Numbered from the stretch's first letter, positions 49,464-60,145 are shown. The stretch: 64,000 nucleotides of DNA from Pseudomonas brassicacearum subsp. brassicacearum (GCF_008801605.1 NZ_VZPJ01000001.1:1054001-1118000); one strand, 5' to 3'. Notes: generated by a model not told the origin, from the sequence alone. Numbers and translations: made by a program.

Positions 49464-50708
49464 TCAGGAATACCTCAACGCCTGCGCCGGTTCGATCTTC
49501 GCCGCACGCCACGCCGGGTACACGGTGGCAAGGAAGCTCAGAATGAACCCGGCCGAGCAGATCAGCAGTACATCACCGCGCTGCAGCTCCGACGGCAGGT
49601 TGCTGACGAAATACACATCGGAACTGAAGATGTGCTGGCCACTGACCCGTTCCAGCCAGCCCACCAGCGCACTGACGTTCAGCGCCGCGATCACCCCCAG
49701 CACGCCGCCAATCAGCGTACCGACAACGCCAATCACCGTGCCCTGGACCATGAAGATCGCCATGATCTGCCGCGGCGTGGCGCCGATGGTGCGCAGGATC
49801 GCGATGTCCGCGCCTTTGTCGTTCACCACCATGATCAGGGTGGCGATGATATTGAACGCCGCCACCGCGACGATCATCAGCAGCAGCAAGCCGATCATGG
49901 TTTTTTCCATTTTCATGGCACTGAACAGGCTGCCCTGGGTGTGGGTCCAGTCGTCGGCCTTGTAGGCCGCGCCAAGACCGGTAGCAATGTCACCGGAGAC
50001 CTTCGGCGCTGCGTACAAGTCCTTCACCGCCAGACGCACGCTTTGCACCTGGTTCGGCTGCCAATGCTGCATCTGTGCGGCATCGGCCAGGTGGATCAGC
50101 GCCATGGAGCCGTCCAGCTCGGCGCCCACCTTGAACACACCCACCACATTCAAACGCTGCATCCGTGGGGTGATGCCGCCGGGGGCCGTGCTGACTTCCG
50201 GCACGATCAGGGTGATTTTGTCGCCGACATTCAGACGAAAACGCCGGGCGGTGATTTCGCCGATCACCACGCCAAACTCGCCCGGCTTCAAGGCATCGAG
50301 ACGCCCCTGGACGATATGCTGGGCGACGATGGACACCTTGCCTTCCTGGGCCGGGTCGACGCCGCTGATCTGGATCGGCTGCATCGAGCCCTTATGGCTC
50401 AGCATCCCTTCCATCTCGGTAAACGGCACGGCGGCAGTCACTTCAGGGTTTTTCAACGCCGCGGCGGCCACCGGCTGCCAATCGTCGATCGGATTGACGC
50501 CGACGATAGTGGCGTGGGGCACCATGCCGAGGATGCGCGAGCTCATTTCGCGCTGGAAGCCGTTCATCACCGACAACACCACGATCATCGCCAGCACACC
50601 CAGGGCGAGGCCGATCATCGAGGTCATGGAGATGAACGAAACAAAGCGATTGCGGCGCTTGGCGCGGGTATAGCGCGTGCCGATAAAGATCGATAACGGT
50701 CTGAACAT
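49464..50708 (-). CDS. lolE: Lipoprotein-releasing ABC transporter permease (LolC/E family)
   Basis: A 414-residue inner-membrane permease that helps extract lipoproteins toward LolA. N-terminal [31 protein letters not shown] forms the first membrane segment, and three more lie in the last 150 residues ([25 protein letters not shown] and on). It is the third gene of lolC-lolD-lolE. A terminator-like hairpin separates it from lolD. About 60% identical by eye to the first permease. Confidence 0.92.
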   Translation of the reverse strand: MFRPLSIFIGTRYTRAKRRNRFVSFISMTSMIGLALGVLAMIVVLSVMNGFQREMSSRILGMVPHATIVGVNPIDDWQPVAAAALKNPEVTAAVPFTEMEGMLSHKGSMQPIQISGVDPAQEGKVSIVAQHIVQGRLDALKPGEFGVVIGEITARRFRLNVGDKITLIVPEVSTAPGGITPRMQRLNVVGVFKVGAELDGSMALIHLADAAQMQHWQPNQVQSVRLAVKDLYAAPKVSGDIATGLGAAYKADDWTHTQGSLFSAMKMEKTMIGLLLLMIVAVAAFNIIATLIMVVNDKGADIAILRTIGATPRQIMAIFMVQGTVIGVVGTLIGGVLGVIAALNVSALVGWLERVSGQHIFSSDVYFVSNLPSELQRGDVLLICSAGFILSFLATVYPAWRAAKIEPAQALRYS

Positions 50709-50736
50709 TCGCGGGGCACCGTATAAAAATAAAAGA

Positions 50737-50763
50737 CCCGGCGTGTGTAGCAAACGCCGGGTT
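50737..50763 (-). terminator. Hairpin between lolD and lolE
   Basis: Stem ACCCGGCG / CGCCGGGT with an 11-nt loop; on the minus strand CTTTTATTTTTA follows. It should reduce transcription from lolCD into lolE. Confidence 0.7.
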
Positions 50764-50771
50764 TCGGTCGG

Positions 50772-51470
50772 TCAGATGGGCGTCAGGCAACCTTCCTGCA
50801 AGTGCAGGACGCGGTCCATCTGCCGGGCCAGGTTCATGTCGTGGGTCACCACCAGGAACGCGGTGCGCATCGACGTGCTGAGCTCCAGCATCAAATCCTG
50901 GATGCCTTGGGCGGTGTGGGAGTCGAGGTTGCCGGTCGGCTCATCAAGCATCACCAGGCCAGGCTTGTTGACCAGGGCCCGGGCAATCGCCACGCGCTGG
51001 CGCTCACCACCGGACAATTCGGCCGGCTTGTGCTCCAGGCGATGCCCCAGCCCTACCCGCTCCAGCAACGCCGTGGCACGCTGGCGGGCCTCAGGAATCG
51101 CCGTGCGACCGATCAACAGCGGCATGCAGACGTTTTCCAGCGCGGTGAACTCGGGCAGCAAATGGTGGAACTGGTAGACGAAACCCAGGGAACGGTTACG
51201 CAACAGGCCACGGGCCTTCTCGTTCAGTGCCGAAAGTTCTTCGCCAGCCAGCCAGACACTGCCGGCGGTCGGCGTATCCAGGCCGCCCAGCAGGTTGAGC
51301 AAGGTACTTTTGCCCGACCCGGAGGTGCCGACAATCGCCACGCGCTCGCCAGGATGCAACTCCAGTTGCAGGCCCGACAACACCACCACCGACTCCGGAC
51401 CTTCCTCGTAGGATTTGCCCAGGTTGCGGCAGCTCAAGATTGCTTTTTCACTCATGCCCGACTCACTCAT
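50772..51470 (-). CDS. lolD: Lipoprotein-releasing ABC transporter ATPase LolD
   Basis: A 232-residue ABC ATPase. Walker A is [11 protein letters not shown], the signature is [15 protein letters not shown], Walker B is [14 protein letters not shown] and the H-loop is VVTHDMN. It drives lipoprotein release by LolC/E. Start ATG 51470 overlaps lolC and has GGAGG 9 nt upstream. An internal ATG at 51455 is an alternative. Confidence 0.95.
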   Translation of the reverse strand: MSESGMSEKAILSCRNLGKSYEEGPESVVVLSGLQLELHPGERVAIVGTSGSGKSTLLNLLGGLDTPTAGSVWLAGEELSALNEKARGLLRNRSLGFVYQFHHLLPEFTALENVCMPLLIGRTAIPEARQRATALLERVGLGHRLEHKPAELSGGERQRVAIARALVNKPGLVMLDEPTGNLDSHTAQGIQDLMLELSTSMRTAFLVVTHDMNLARQMDRVLHLQEGCLTPI

Positions 51471-52713
51471 AACGTAACGCCTCCGCAGGCTGGGTGCGCG
51501 CGGCACGCCAGGCAGGATACAGGGTGGCGAGGAAACTCAGGACCAACGCGGCGCCGCAGACCATCAACACGTCATCGGCCTGCAATTGCGATGGCAGGTA
51601 GTCGATGAAGTACACGTCGGCGTTGAGAAACTTGTGCCCGATCAGGCCTTCGAGGGCGGCAATCGCGGCACTGACGTTCAGCGCGGCGAACATCCCGACC
51701 AGAGCGCCGACGAACGTACCGATCACGCCGATGACCGTGCCCTGGACCATGAAGATCCGCATGATCTGCCCCGGCGTGGCACCGAGGGTGCGCAGGATGG
51801 CGATGTCGCCCTTCTTGTCGTTCACCACCATCACCAGCGTGGAGATGATGTTGAACGCCGCCACGGCGACGATCAGCAACAGCAGCAGGCCGATCATGGC
51901 TTTTTCCATGCGGATCGCCTGGTACAGGTTGCCGTGGGTACGGGTCCAGTCCCGGGCGTAGTAACGGTCTTCGCCGAGCTGCTGGGCGATGGTCCACGCA
52001 ACGCGCGGTGCCTGGAACAGATCGTCGAACTTCAGCCGCAGGCCCTGGACCTGGTCCGGCTTCCAGCGATGCAGGCGCGCCAGGTCCTGGAGATTGGTGA
52101 CGCCCAGGTAACCATCCAGCTCGCCGGCGCCGACATGGAAAATGCCGACCACGGTAAAGCGTTTCATGCGCGGGAACATGCCGCCCGGGGTCACGGTGAC
52201 CTCCGGGGCGACGAAGGTCAGCTTGTCGCCGATGGCCACGCCGAGCTTGGCCGCGGCCTTGTCGCCGATGACGATGCCGAAACTGCCTGGCGCCAGGTCA
52301 TCGAGTTTTCCCTGTTGCATGAAGTTGTCGATGATCGACACCTGCCGCTCGAGCCCAGGGTCGATGCCATTGAGCAAGACCTTGGACACCTTGCCGTCAT
52401 TGGTCAGCAGCCCCTGCATCTGGGTGAACGGCGCAACGGCCAGCACCTGCGGGTTCTGCTTGACCTTGGCGGCCAGGCTCGGCCAATCGCTGATGGCTTC
52501 GCCGGATTCGAGGGTCGCGTGGGGCACCATGCCCAGCACGCGGGTGCGCATCTCATGGTCGAAGCCGTTCATCACCGAGAGCACGACGATCATCACGACC
52601 ACGCCAAGGGCCAGCCCGATGATGGACGTCAGGGAAATGAACGATACGAAATGATTGCGACGCTTTGCACGGGTATAACGCGTGCCGATAAATACGAAGA
52701 GAGGTCTGAACAT
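51463..52713 (-). CDS. lolC: Lipoprotein-releasing ABC transporter permease (LolC/E family)
   Basis: A 416-residue permease paralogous to the product of 49464: [37 protein letters not shown] at the start and four membrane segments with a large periplasmic domain (about 50-260). It is the first gene of the cluster, with lolD overlapping its end by eight bases. Having two related permeases indicates a heterodimeric LolCDE complex. Confidence 0.93.
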   Translation of the reverse strand: MFRPLFVFIGTRYTRAKRRNHFVSFISLTSIIGLALGVVVMIVVLSVMNGFDHEMRTRVLGMVPHATLESGEAISDWPSLAAKVKQNPQVLAVAPFTQMQGLLTNDGKVSKVLLNGIDPGLERQVSIIDNFMQQGKLDDLAPGSFGIVIGDKAAAKLGVAIGDKLTFVAPEVTVTPGGMFPRMKRFTVVGIFHVGAGELDGYLGVTNLQDLARLHRWKPDQVQGLRLKFDDLFQAPRVAWTIAQQLGEDRYYARDWTRTHGNLYQAIRMEKAMIGLLLLLIVAVAAFNIISTLVMVVNDKKGDIAILRTLGATPGQIMRIFMVQGTVIGVIGTFVGALVGMFAALNVSAAIAALEGLIGHKFLNADVYFIDYLPSQLQADDVLMVCGAALVLSFLATLYPAWRAARTQPAEALRYE

Positions 52714-52807
52714 GTCGGGGCTTGTTCGGAGGGAAAAGGAACGTCCTTGTGGCGGGGGTCACAAACCAGCTTTACACTCAGACCACCGCCGCTACCATGG
52801 GTTCGCC

Positions 52808-53404
52808 ATGTCGACATTAGATGAAGAAGATCGCCGCGAATACTACCGTATCGAGGACACGATCGCACTGGAAATTCGGCCCCTGTCCATTCCTGAAGCT
52901 GCTGATCAGGAAGTGTTGCAGGATGCTTCTCCACTGTTCAATCTGCTCAGTGAATTGCACCTGAGCGAATTCGAGTCACAGCACCTGCTGCGCCAGATCA
53001 GCGAGCGCGAACGCAGCATCGCGGCATACCTCAAGGCAATGAACAAACGCATCGACCTGCTCAGCCAGGTCATTGCCCTGACGGTGCTCGGCGAAATCGG
53101 CGAGCCGCAGCCGGTGATCATTTCCGAAGGCGGCATCGACTTCCAACACCCCACGCCGATCGCGGTCGGCACCCACCTGTCGATCAAACTGGTGCTGATG
53201 CCGCAAGCCCTCGGCTTGTTGCTGCGGGCACGGGTCACCCACTGCGACCCCAAGGGCGACGGCTTCGACGTCGGCACCGAGTTTGAACGCCCGACCGACG
53301 CCCAGCGCCAGTTGCTGGCCCGCTATATCCTGCAGAAACAGGCGCAAGAGCGTCGCCTGGCCCGGGAACAGAACGACTCAGGTATCAATAAGGAAGAACC
53401 GTGA
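52808..53404 (+). CDS. PilZ-domain protein
   Basis: A 198-residue protein with an N-terminal RREYYRIEDTIALEIRPL, the c-di-GMP-binding RxxxR-type entry, an inserted helical part (about 40-105), and the β-barrel remainder (ISEGGIDFQHPTPIAVGTHLSIKLVLMP, ARVTHCDPKGDGFDVGTEFE). The second motif (D/N-x-S-x-x-G) is present as SEGGIDF rather than in canonical form, so nucleotide binding is uncertain. It overlaps the next gene by four bases and diverges from lolC. Confidence 0.85.
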   Translation: MSTLDEEDRREYYRIEDTIALEIRPLSIPEAADQEVLQDASPLFNLLSELHLSEFESQHLLRQISERERSIAAYLKAMNKRIDLLSQVIALTVLGEIGEPQPVIISEGGIDFQHPTPIAVGTHLSIKLVLMPQALGLLLRARVTHCDPKGDGFDVGTEFERPTDAQRQLLARYILQKQAQERRLAREQNDSGINKEEP

Positions 53405-54123
53405 CCCTCATTTATGGCCACCGCGGCGCCAAGGGCGAAGCACCGGAAAACACCCTGACCGGCTTTCAGGAGTGCCTCAAGCACGGCGTACGCCGTTGCG
53501 AGCTGGACCTGCACCTTTCGATGGACGGCGAGTTGATGGTGATCCACGACCCGACCCTCAAGCGCACCACCGATCGCCGGGGCAAGGTGGTGGAGCATAC
53601 CGCCGCCGAGCTGGTGACCTACGATGCGCGCAAGGGTGGCCCGGGCTGGATCAAGCCATGCCCGATCCCACGCTTGGAGGAGCTGTTCGAGAAGTGTGAT
53701 TTCGAGCACTGGCAACTGGAGGTCAAGAGCGCCTCGCGCACCCGCGCCGCCGCCACGGTGCTGGGCATCCGCGAAATGGCCCAGCGTTTCGGGCTGCTGG
53801 ACAAAATCACCATCACGTCCAGCTCCCGGGAAGTGCTCAAGGCAGCCTTGGACCTGACCCCGGACATCTCCCGCGGACTGGTGGCCGAATACGCCTGGCT
53901 CGACCCGTTGAAGGTCGCCCAGAGTTACGGCTGCGAGATTCTGGCGCTGAACTGGACCCTGTGCACGCCGGAACGCCTGATCAAGGCGCAGCGCCAGGGG
54001 CTGCATGTGTCGGTGTGGACCGTCAACGAGCCCGCGCTGATGCGCAGGCTCGCCGACTTTGGCGCTGACAGCCTGATTACAGACTTTCCCGGTTTGGCCA
54101 CTGCCACCCTCGAGAATTGCTGA
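53401..54123 (+). CDS. Glycerophosphodiester phosphodiesterase (UgpQ-like)
   Basis: A 240-residue cytoplasmic TIM-barrel enzyme splitting glycerophosphodiesters into glycerol-3-phosphate and alcohol. GHRGAKGEAPENTLTGF (catalytic His-Arg and Glu-Asn), CELDLHLSMDGELMVIHDPTLKRTT (metal-binding Glu/Asp and His) and VWTVNEPALMRRLADFGADSLITDFP are classical. No signal peptide, so UgpQ-type rather than periplasmic GlpQ. Co-transcribed with the PilZ gene. Confidence 0.94.
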   Translation: MTLIYGHRGAKGEAPENTLTGFQECLKHGVRRCELDLHLSMDGELMVIHDPTLKRTTDRRGKVVEHTAAELVTYDARKGGPGWIKPCPIPRLEELFEKCDFEHWQLEVKSASRTRAAATVLGIREMAQRFGLLDKITITSSSREVLKAALDLTPDISRGLVAEYAWLDPLKVAQSYGCEILALNWTLCTPERLIKAQRQGLHVSVWTVNEPALMRRLADFGADSLITDFPGLATATLENC

Positions 54124-54165
54124 AATCGGTCTCCCCGGCCGGCTCAGGCCACCGGCCGGAGCCGC

Positions 54166-55560
54166 TCAAAAAAGCCGGTTGAGCCCGTCATAGGCCGCTA
54201 CCCGATAGGCTTCGGCCATGGTCGGGTAGTTGAACGTGGTGTTGACGAAGTACTTCAACGTGTTCAATTCGCCCGGCTGGTTCATGATCGCCTGGCCGAT
54301 ATGCACGATCTCCGAGGCCTGGTAGCCGAAGCAGTGCACGCCCAGCACTTCCAGGGTCTCGCGGTGGAACAGGATCTTCAGCATGCCTTGCGGCTCGCCG
54401 GCGATCTGCGCCCGCGCCATGCTCTTGAAGAACGCTTTGCCCACTTCGTACGGCACCTTGGCCTGGGTCAGCTCCTGCTCGTTCTTGCCGATCGAGCTGA
54501 TCTCCGGAATGGTGTAGATGCCGGTCGGTACGTCGTTGACGAAGCGCCAGCTGCCGTTGTCGACAATGCTGCCGGCGGCCGAACGGCCCTGGTCGTGAGC
54601 GGCACTGGCCAGGCTCGGCCAACCAATCACGTCACCGGCACCGTAGATGTTCGGCACGCACGTGCGGTAGTTCTCGTCGACTTCGATCTGGCCGCGGCTG
54701 TTGACCTTCACGCCGATGTTTTCCAGGCCCAGGGTGTCGGTGTTGCCGGTACGACCGTTGCACCAGAGCAAGGCATCGGCCTTGATCTTCTTGCCGGACT
54801 TGAGGTGCAGGATCACGCCATTGTCGACGCCTTCGACGCGGTCGTAGTCTTCGTTGTGGCGCACGGTGATGTTGTTGTTGCTGAAGTGATAGCTCAGGGC
54901 CTGGGAGATTTCCGAGTCCAGGAAGCTCAGCAACTGGCCGCGGTTATCCACCAGCTCCACCAGCACACCCAGGCCGCTGAAGATCGAGGCGTATTCGCAA
55001 CCGATCACGCCAGCGCCGTAGACGATGAGCTTACGCGGGGTGTGACCCAGGCTCAGGATGGTGTCGCTATCGTAGATACGTGCATGGTTGAAATCGATGT
55101 CGGCCGGGCGATACGGGCGCGAACCGGTGGCGATGATGATGTGCTTGGCCACCAGCTTCTCGACCACGCCATTGCCGCAGACCACTTCAACCGTCTGCTC
55201 ATCGGCAAAGCTGCCGGTGCCGAAGAACACATCAACGCGATTACGCGCGTAGTAGCCGGTGCGCGAGGCCACCTGCTTGGAGATCACCTTCTCGGCGCTC
55301 TTGAGCACGTCCGGGAAGGAGAACCAGCGCGGCTCGCCGATGGCCCGGAACATCGGGTTGGTGTTGAACTGCATGATCTGCCGGACCGAGTGACGCAAGG
55401 CCTTGGACGGGATGGTACCCAAGTGGGTGCAGTTGCCGCCGACCTGCCGACGGCTGTCGACCATCGCCACCTTGCGCCCTGCCTTGGCCGCGTTCATTGC
55501 CGCGCCTTCCCCCGCCGGGCCGGAGCCCAGTACCACCACGTCGTAGTTGTAGACAGCCAT
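54166..55560 (-). CDS. sthA: Soluble pyridine nucleotide transhydrogenase
   Basis: A 464-residue flavoprotein exchanging reducing power between NADPH and NAD+. FAD motif [15 protein letters not shown]; the region [14 protein letters not shown] keeps only the first Cys of the disulphide pair of related reductases, with Thr in place of the second, as is typical for SthA; NAD motif [19 protein letters not shown]. Convergent with the phosphodiesterase gene. Confidence 0.95.
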   Translation of the reverse strand: MAVYNYDVVVLGSGPAGEGAAMNAAKAGRKVAMVDSRRQVGGNCTHLGTIPSKALRHSVRQIMQFNTNPMFRAIGEPRWFSFPDVLKSAEKVISKQVASRTGYYARNRVDVFFGTGSFADEQTVEVVCGNGVVEKLVAKHIIIATGSRPYRPADIDFNHARIYDSDTILSLGHTPRKLIVYGAGVIGCEYASIFSGLGVLVELVDNRGQLLSFLDSEISQALSYHFSNNNITVRHNEDYDRVEGVDNGVILHLKSGKKIKADALLWCNGRTGNTDTLGLENIGVKVNSRGQIEVDENYRTCVPNIYGAGDVIGWPSLASAAHDQGRSAAGSIVDNGSWRFVNDVPTGIYTIPEISSIGKNEQELTQAKVPYEVGKAFFKSMARAQIAGEPQGMLKILFHRETLEVLGVHCFGYQASEIVHIGQAIMNQPGELNTLKYFVNTTFNYPTMAEAYRVAAYDGLNRLF

Positions 55561-55771
55561 GCGTACTCCTCAGAACAGGCCGCTGTGCCTCACTTGGCAC
55601 CGACGGCTAAATCATGCCGGCCTGCGGCATGAAGGAACAATTTGGGGCCGGTTCACGAGCCCGGCCACAGTCTATAGAAGCGTCAACGCCGCGCACATTA
55701 CCCCTTGGTCGCGTCGTAGGCTAGTTTTGCCTGTGCTATTTCGCCACAGGTAACCTTTCAGGGCGCTGTCA

Positions 55772-56788
55772 TCATTGGGTTTTTCCGCTGCTGATCCGTT
55801 CAAATGCATCGTTGGTACGGGAGACAAAACGATTGCCATCGCGCAACACGAAAAATACCCCGATGCCATGTTTCTGGGCATAGTCCCAACCCCGTTCAGG
55901 ACCGAGAATCAGCAACAGCGTCGATAGTCCATCGGCCATCAACGCCGAAGGATGAATCACCGTGACTGACGCCAGGTTGTGTAGGACCGGCGCACCAGTA
56001 CGTGCATCAAAGGTGTGGGAATAACGCCTGCCGCCCTGTTCGAAATATTTACGGTAGTCGCCCGAGGTCGAAACCCCGTAGCCGTCGACCTCGATGACAC
56101 GCTCGGCCACTTGCCGGTCGTCCCGAGGCTCCTCCAGGGCAATGCGCCAGGCCGAACCATCGGGCTTGTGCCCCGCGGCCTTGAGTTCGCCGGTGGCTTC
56201 GGCCAGGTAACTGTCGATACCCAGGGCCTGGAGCCTGGCGGCGATGCGGTCGACGGCATAGCCTGCGGCGATACTGTTGAAGTCGACTTCCACCGCAGCG
56301 TCCTTGCACAACCGATCACCCTCGATGCGCAAATGACCATGGCCGACGCGCTGGCGCACCAGGGCCAAAGCTTCTGCGGTCGGCACTTTCTCTTCCCGGG
56401 ACTGGGGACCGAAGCCCCACTGGTTCAGCAGCGGCTCCACGGTCAGGTCGAAGGAGCCGTCGCTTTGAACCGACAACTGCTCACCCACGCGGACCAACTC
56501 CAGGACCGGGCCAGGCATGACCTGACAGCTGTTGGCCGGCAGCGCGTTGAAACGCTCGATGTCCGAGTCGCTGCGATAGGTCGAGAGTTGCCGATCCACT
56601 TCAGCGAGGATGCTTTCCACTTCGGCCTGCACCGTTTTCACAGCGGGCCCGGCGGAATGTCTGACGTACTGAATGGAATAGTGACTGCCCATGGTCGGGC
56701 CGTCGAAGCGTTCCAGGGTGTCGCCGTTGCCGCAACCCGACAACACGCCGGCCAGCACCATAAGCCCAATCCATCGTCCAGTTAACAA
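55772..56788 (-). CDS. apbE: FAD:protein FMN transferase (ApbE family lipoprotein)
   Basis: A 338-residue exported enzyme that attaches FMN to threonine in partners such as the NQR or RNF complexes. The signal peptide ends in a lipobox (LAGVLSGC), so it is a membrane-bound lipoprotein. Signatures: GPTMGSHYSIQYV, DFNSIAAGYAVDRIAARL, ALEEPRD, TSGDYRKYFEQGGRRYSHTFDARTG. I favour the TTG start at 56788, 8 nt after GGGGAG. ATG starts at 56821 or 56761 give longer or shorter leaders. Confidence 0.9.
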   Translation of the reverse strand: MLTGRWIGLMVLAGVLSGCGNGDTLERFDGPTMGSHYSIQYVRHSAGPAVKTVQAEVESILAEVDRQLSTYRSDSDIERFNALPANSCQVMPGPVLELVRVGEQLSVQSDGSFDLTVEPLLNQWGFGPQSREEKVPTAEALALVRQRVGHGHLRIEGDRLCKDAAVEVDFNSIAAGYAVDRIAARLQALGIDSYLAEATGELKAAGHKPDGSAWRIALEEPRDDRQVAERVIEVDGYGVSTSGDYRKYFEQGGRRYSHTFDARTGAPVLHNLASVTVIHPSALMADGLSTLLLILGPERGWDYAQKHGIGVFFVLRDGNRFVSRTNDAFERISSGKTQ

Positions 56789-56865
56789 ATCTTCATCTCC
56801 CCTCAAAACCGCGCCGGCCATTATGAACTCCAGCGCACGCAAAAACTGTGGGAGCCAATGGAGCC

Positions 56866-56956
56866 CTGTGGGAACAAAGCTTGCTCGCGATGCAGACGAT
56901 ACGGTTTAGCAGCAAGACCGCGTCATCGTTCATCGCGAGCAAGCTTTGCTCCCACA
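56866..56956. repeat. REP pair (REPIN)
   Basis: Inverted copies at 56866-56894 (CTGTGGGAACAAAGCTTGCT) and 56931-56956, between apbE and the transporter gene. Confidence 0.88.
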
Positions 56957-57030
56957 GGTTCCAAGGCACCAAGGCTCCCGCAGGGGACGCAGCGCTTCCA
57001 TACAAGATTTGCCAGAGTGAGTACCTACAC

Positions 57031-58329
57031 ATGTCTTCCCAAACGAGCAACGGCAAGGCGATTTTTCGCGTTGTCAGCGGCAACTTCCTGGAGATGTTCG
57101 ACTTCATGGTCTATGGCTTCTACGCCACAGCCATCGCCAAGACGTTCTTCCCCGCCGACAGTGCGTTCGCCTCGCTGATGCTGTCCCTGGCCACGTTTGG
57201 TGCCGGGTTCCTGATGCGTCCCCTCGGAGCGATTTTTCTCGGCGCCTACATCGACCGCCACGGCCGCCGCAAAGGCTTGATCATCACCCTGGCGCTGATG
57301 GCCATGGGCACCATACTGATCGCCTGCGTGCCGGGCTACGCCACCCTGGGCGTGGCGGCCCCCTTGCTGGTGCTGCTGGGCCGATTGCTGCAAGGTTTCT
57401 CCGCGGGCGTGGAACTGGGCGGCGTGTCGGTTTACCTGGCGGAAATTTCCACGCCGGGGCGCAAGGGTTTCTTTGTCAGTTGGCAATCCGCCAGCCAACA
57501 GGCTGCCGTGGTGTTTGCCGGCCTGCTGGGGGTGGGCCTCAATCAATGGCTGAGCCCCCAGGAAATGGGCGAATGGGGCTGGCGCGTACCGTTCCTGGTG
57601 GGGTGCATGATTGTGCCGGCGATATTCGTGATTCGTCGCTCACTGGAAGAAACACCTGAGTTCCAAGCGAGAAAACATCGTCCCAGCCTGTCGGAAATTG
57701 TCCGCTCCATCGGTCAGAACTTCGGCATTGTCTTGGCCGGCATGGCGCTGGTGGTGATGACCACCGTGTCGTTCTACCTGATCACCGCCTACACACCGAC
57801 CTTCGGCAAGGCCGAGCTGAACCTGTCGGACCTGGATGCGCTGCTGGTCACGGTGTGCATCGGCTTGTCGAATTTCTTCTGGCTGCCCGTGATGGGGGCG
57901 TTTTCCGACAAGATCGGACGTAAACCCCTGCTGCTCGGTGCGACTGTCCTGGCGATCCTCACCGCCTATCCGGCGCTGTCCTGGTTGGTGGCGAACCCCA
58001 GCTTCAGTCATTTGCTGATCGTCGAGCTGTGGTTGTCATTCCTGTATGGATCGTACAACGGTGCAATGGTAGTGGCCTTGACGGAAATCATGCCGGTCGA
58101 GGTGCGCACCACCGGTTTCTCCCTGGCCTACAGCCTGGCGACAGCGACGTTCGGCGGATTTACCCCGGCAGCCTGTACGTATCTGATTCATGTGCTCGAC
58201 AACAAGGCAGCACCGGGGATATGGCTCAGTGGTGCGGCGGTGCTGGGGTTGATTGCGACTCTGGTGCTGTTCAAGGGCAATCGGCATGCACTGCGGACTG
58301 CACAAGCTTCAGTCGTCGGCGGCGCCTGA
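57031..58329 (+). CDS. MFS transporter, metabolite:H+ symporter (citrate/tricarballylate type)
   Basis: A 432-residue inner-membrane carrier with 12 membrane segments. [26 protein letters not shown] at the start, [13 protein letters not shown] (motif A between segments 2 and 3), and [26 protein letters not shown] are typical of citrate-type MHS carriers. The ATG at 57031 is preceded by a weak ribosome site (GAGTGAG). The open frame upstream runs through the REP pair and is not coding. The substrate is inferred from family resemblance. Confidence 0.88.
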   Translation: MSSQTSNGKAIFRVVSGNFLEMFDFMVYGFYATAIAKTFFPADSAFASLMLSLATFGAGFLMRPLGAIFLGAYIDRHGRRKGLIITLALMAMGTILIACVPGYATLGVAAPLLVLLGRLLQGFSAGVELGGVSVYLAEISTPGRKGFFVSWQSASQQAAVVFAGLLGVGLNQWLSPQEMGEWGWRVPFLVGCMIVPAIFVIRRSLEETPEFQARKHRPSLSEIVRSIGQNFGIVLAGMALVVMTTVSFYLITAYTPTFGKAELNLSDLDALLVTVCIGLSNFFWLPVMGAFSDKIGRKPLLLGATVLAILTAYPALSWLVANPSFSHLLIVELWLSFLYGSYNGAMVVALTEIMPVEVRTTGFSLAYSLATATFGGFTPAACTYLIHVLDNKAAPGIWLSGAAVLGLIATLVLFKGNRHALRTAQASVVGGA

Positions 58330-58334
58330 CACAT

Positions 58335-58442
58335 CGCTATCGTCGGATCGCCGCCCGGAGCAAGCTCGCTCCCACATTGGACCGCATACATCAGCAACAA
58401 CTCGGTCAACTGTGGGAGCGAGCCTGCTCGCGAAGAGGCCGG
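58335..58442. repeat. REP pair (REPIN)
   Basis: Copy 1 (58341-58376, with the CGTCGGATCGCCGCCCGGAG tail) and inverted copy 2 (58411-58440), between the transporter and gap. Confidence 0.88.
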
Positions 58443-58469
58443 CCCAGCCAACACAAACCTTCAGATACA

Positions 58470-58497
58470 AAAACGCCCCGACAAGTCGGGGCGTTTT
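58470..58497. terminator. Bidirectional terminator between transporter and gap
   Basis: 12-bp stem AAAACGCCCCGA / TCGGGGCGTTTT with a 4-nt loop; T-runs on both strands. It ends gap 17 bp after its stop codon. Confidence 0.92.
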
Positions 58498-58513
58498 CAC
58501 AAGCGGCTAAGGC

Positions 58514-59977
58514 TTAGCGCGGGAATGCTGGCGGGTTTACACCGGCCATGTCTTCCATCACGCGAACCACCTGGCAGCTGTAACCGAATTCGTTGTCGTA
58601 CCAGACGTACAGAACAACGCGGTTGTCTTGGCTGATGGTGGCTTCAGCATCCACGACACCGGCGTGGCGCGAGCCCACGAAGTCAGTGGACACCACTTCC
58701 TGGGAATTGACGAAGTCGATCTGCTTGTGCAGATCGGAGTGCAGCGCCATGTAGCGCAGGTACTCGTTCATCTCTTCACGGGTGGCGGCTTTCTCAAGGT
58801 TCAGGTTGAGAATGGCCATCGACACGTTCGGCGTCGGCACACGGATCGCGTTGCCGGTCAGCTTGCCAGCCAGCTCAGGCAGGGCCTTGGCAGCGGCGGT
58901 GGCAGCACCGGTCTCGGTGAGGACCATGTTCAGCGCGGCGCTGCGGCCACGGCGGTCGCCCTTGTGGAAGTTGTCGATCAGGTTCTGGTCGTTGGTGTAC
59001 GAGTGAACCGTTTCGACGTGACCGTTGACGATGCCGAACTTGTCGTTCACTGCCTTGAGCACCGGCACGATGGCGTTGGTGGTGCAAGAAGCAGCGGAGA
59101 TGATCTTGTCGTCAGCGGTGATTTCGCCGTGGTTGATGCCGTGAACGATGTTCTTCAGCTTGCCCTTGCCAGGCGCAGTCAGCACGACGCGGGCGATGCC
59201 CGGGCAGGTCAGGTGCTGACCCAGGCCCTCGGCATCACGCCATACGCCGGTGTTGTCCACCAGCAGTGCGTCCTTGATGCCGTACTGGGTGTAGTCGACC
59301 TCGGTCGGGTTCTTCGCGTAGATCACCTGGATCAGGTTGCCGTTGGCGAGGATGGTGTTGTTTTCTTCATCGATGATGATGGTGCCGTTGAACGAACCAT
59401 GGACCGAATCACGACGCAGCAGGCTGGCGCGCTTGGTCAGGTCGTTCTCGGCGCCCTTGCGCACCACGATGGCCCGCAGCCGCAGGCCGTCGCCGCCACC
59501 GGTTTTTTCGATCAGGATGCGCGCCAGCAGACGGCCGATACGACCGAAGCCGTACAGGACCACGTCAGTGCCTTTGCGAGGCGAAGCGTTCTGCTGGCCA
59601 ACCACATCGGCCATCTCTTCACGAACGAACTGCTCGGCGCTACGGCCATTGCCTTCGTTGCGGAATTTGAACGCCAACTTGCCCAGATCCACCGAAGCCG
59701 CGCCGAGCTTGAGCTCGCTCATGGCTTTGAGCAGGGGGAATGTTTCGTGGACGGAGAGTTCGCTGTCGTCGGAAGAACGGTGGCGAGCAAAGCGGTGGGC
59801 TTTGAGGATCGCGATGACAGACTGGTTGATCAGGCTGCGGCCATAGATCGAGCTCACCACGTTGTTATTGCGGTAGAGCTGACCGATGAGAGGGATCATC
59901 GCTTCTGCGAGAGCTTCACGATCAATCCATTCACCAAGACACTGGTCGGGCTTCTGAGTCACGGTAACCTTCCACAT
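58514..59977 (-). CDS. gap: Glyceraldehyde-3-phosphate dehydrogenase, long (GapB-like) form
   Basis: A 487-residue enzyme. The first about 135 residues (MWKVTVTQKPDQCLGEWI and on) are an N-terminal extension absent from ordinary 330-residue GAPDH. NAD motif VLYGFGRIGRLLARI (about 143-157); catalytic Cys in SAASCTTNAIVPV (about 298); C-terminal VWYDNEFGYSCQVVRVMEDM. Long forms in pseudomonads mainly serve gluconeogenesis. It is divergent from mfd. The opposite strand is open over the whole gene, which is a codon-bias effect. Confidence 0.94.
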   Translation of the reverse strand: MWKVTVTQKPDQCLGEWIDREALAEAMIPLIGQLYRNNNVVSSIYGRSLINQSVIAILKAHRFARHRSSDDSELSVHETFPLLKAMSELKLGAASVDLGKLAFKFRNEGNGRSAEQFVREEMADVVGQQNASPRKGTDVVLYGFGRIGRLLARILIEKTGGGDGLRLRAIVVRKGAENDLTKRASLLRRDSVHGSFNGTIIIDEENNTILANGNLIQVIYAKNPTEVDYTQYGIKDALLVDNTGVWRDAEGLGQHLTCPGIARVVLTAPGKGKLKNIVHGINHGEITADDKIISAASCTTNAIVPVLKAVNDKFGIVNGHVETVHSYTNDQNLIDNFHKGDRRGRSAALNMVLTETGAATAAAKALPELAGKLTGNAIRVPTPNVSMAILNLNLEKAATREEMNEYLRYMALHSDLHKQIDFVNSQEVVSTDFVGSRHAGVVDAEATISQDNRVVLYVWYDNEFGYSCQVVRVMEDMAGVNPPAFPR

Positions 59978-60145
59978 GTAGGGGCTGAAAAAAGGGGCTA
60001 CATTATGCCGCCGAGTCCTCGGCGGAGCAATGCGCGCCTGTCGCACCGTGGTTTTCCTGTCTGCCTGGGTAGTCTGCGACTGACAGCAGGCCCCTTCCCC
60101 CGCTACAATTGTCGACTTTGTCGCAACGCTGGAGCTCAACCTTCC

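Noticed and set aside
54301..55632. A 443-codon plus-strand frame opposite sthA
   Set aside because: Antisense shadow of a certain gene with no domain of its own.
58628..60145. Plus-strand frame open across the whole antisense of gap and continuous with mfd
   Set aside because: Antisense frames of GC-rich, codon-biased genes are often open. The gap protein on the other strand is certain, and mfd starts at GTG 60146 with a ribosome site.
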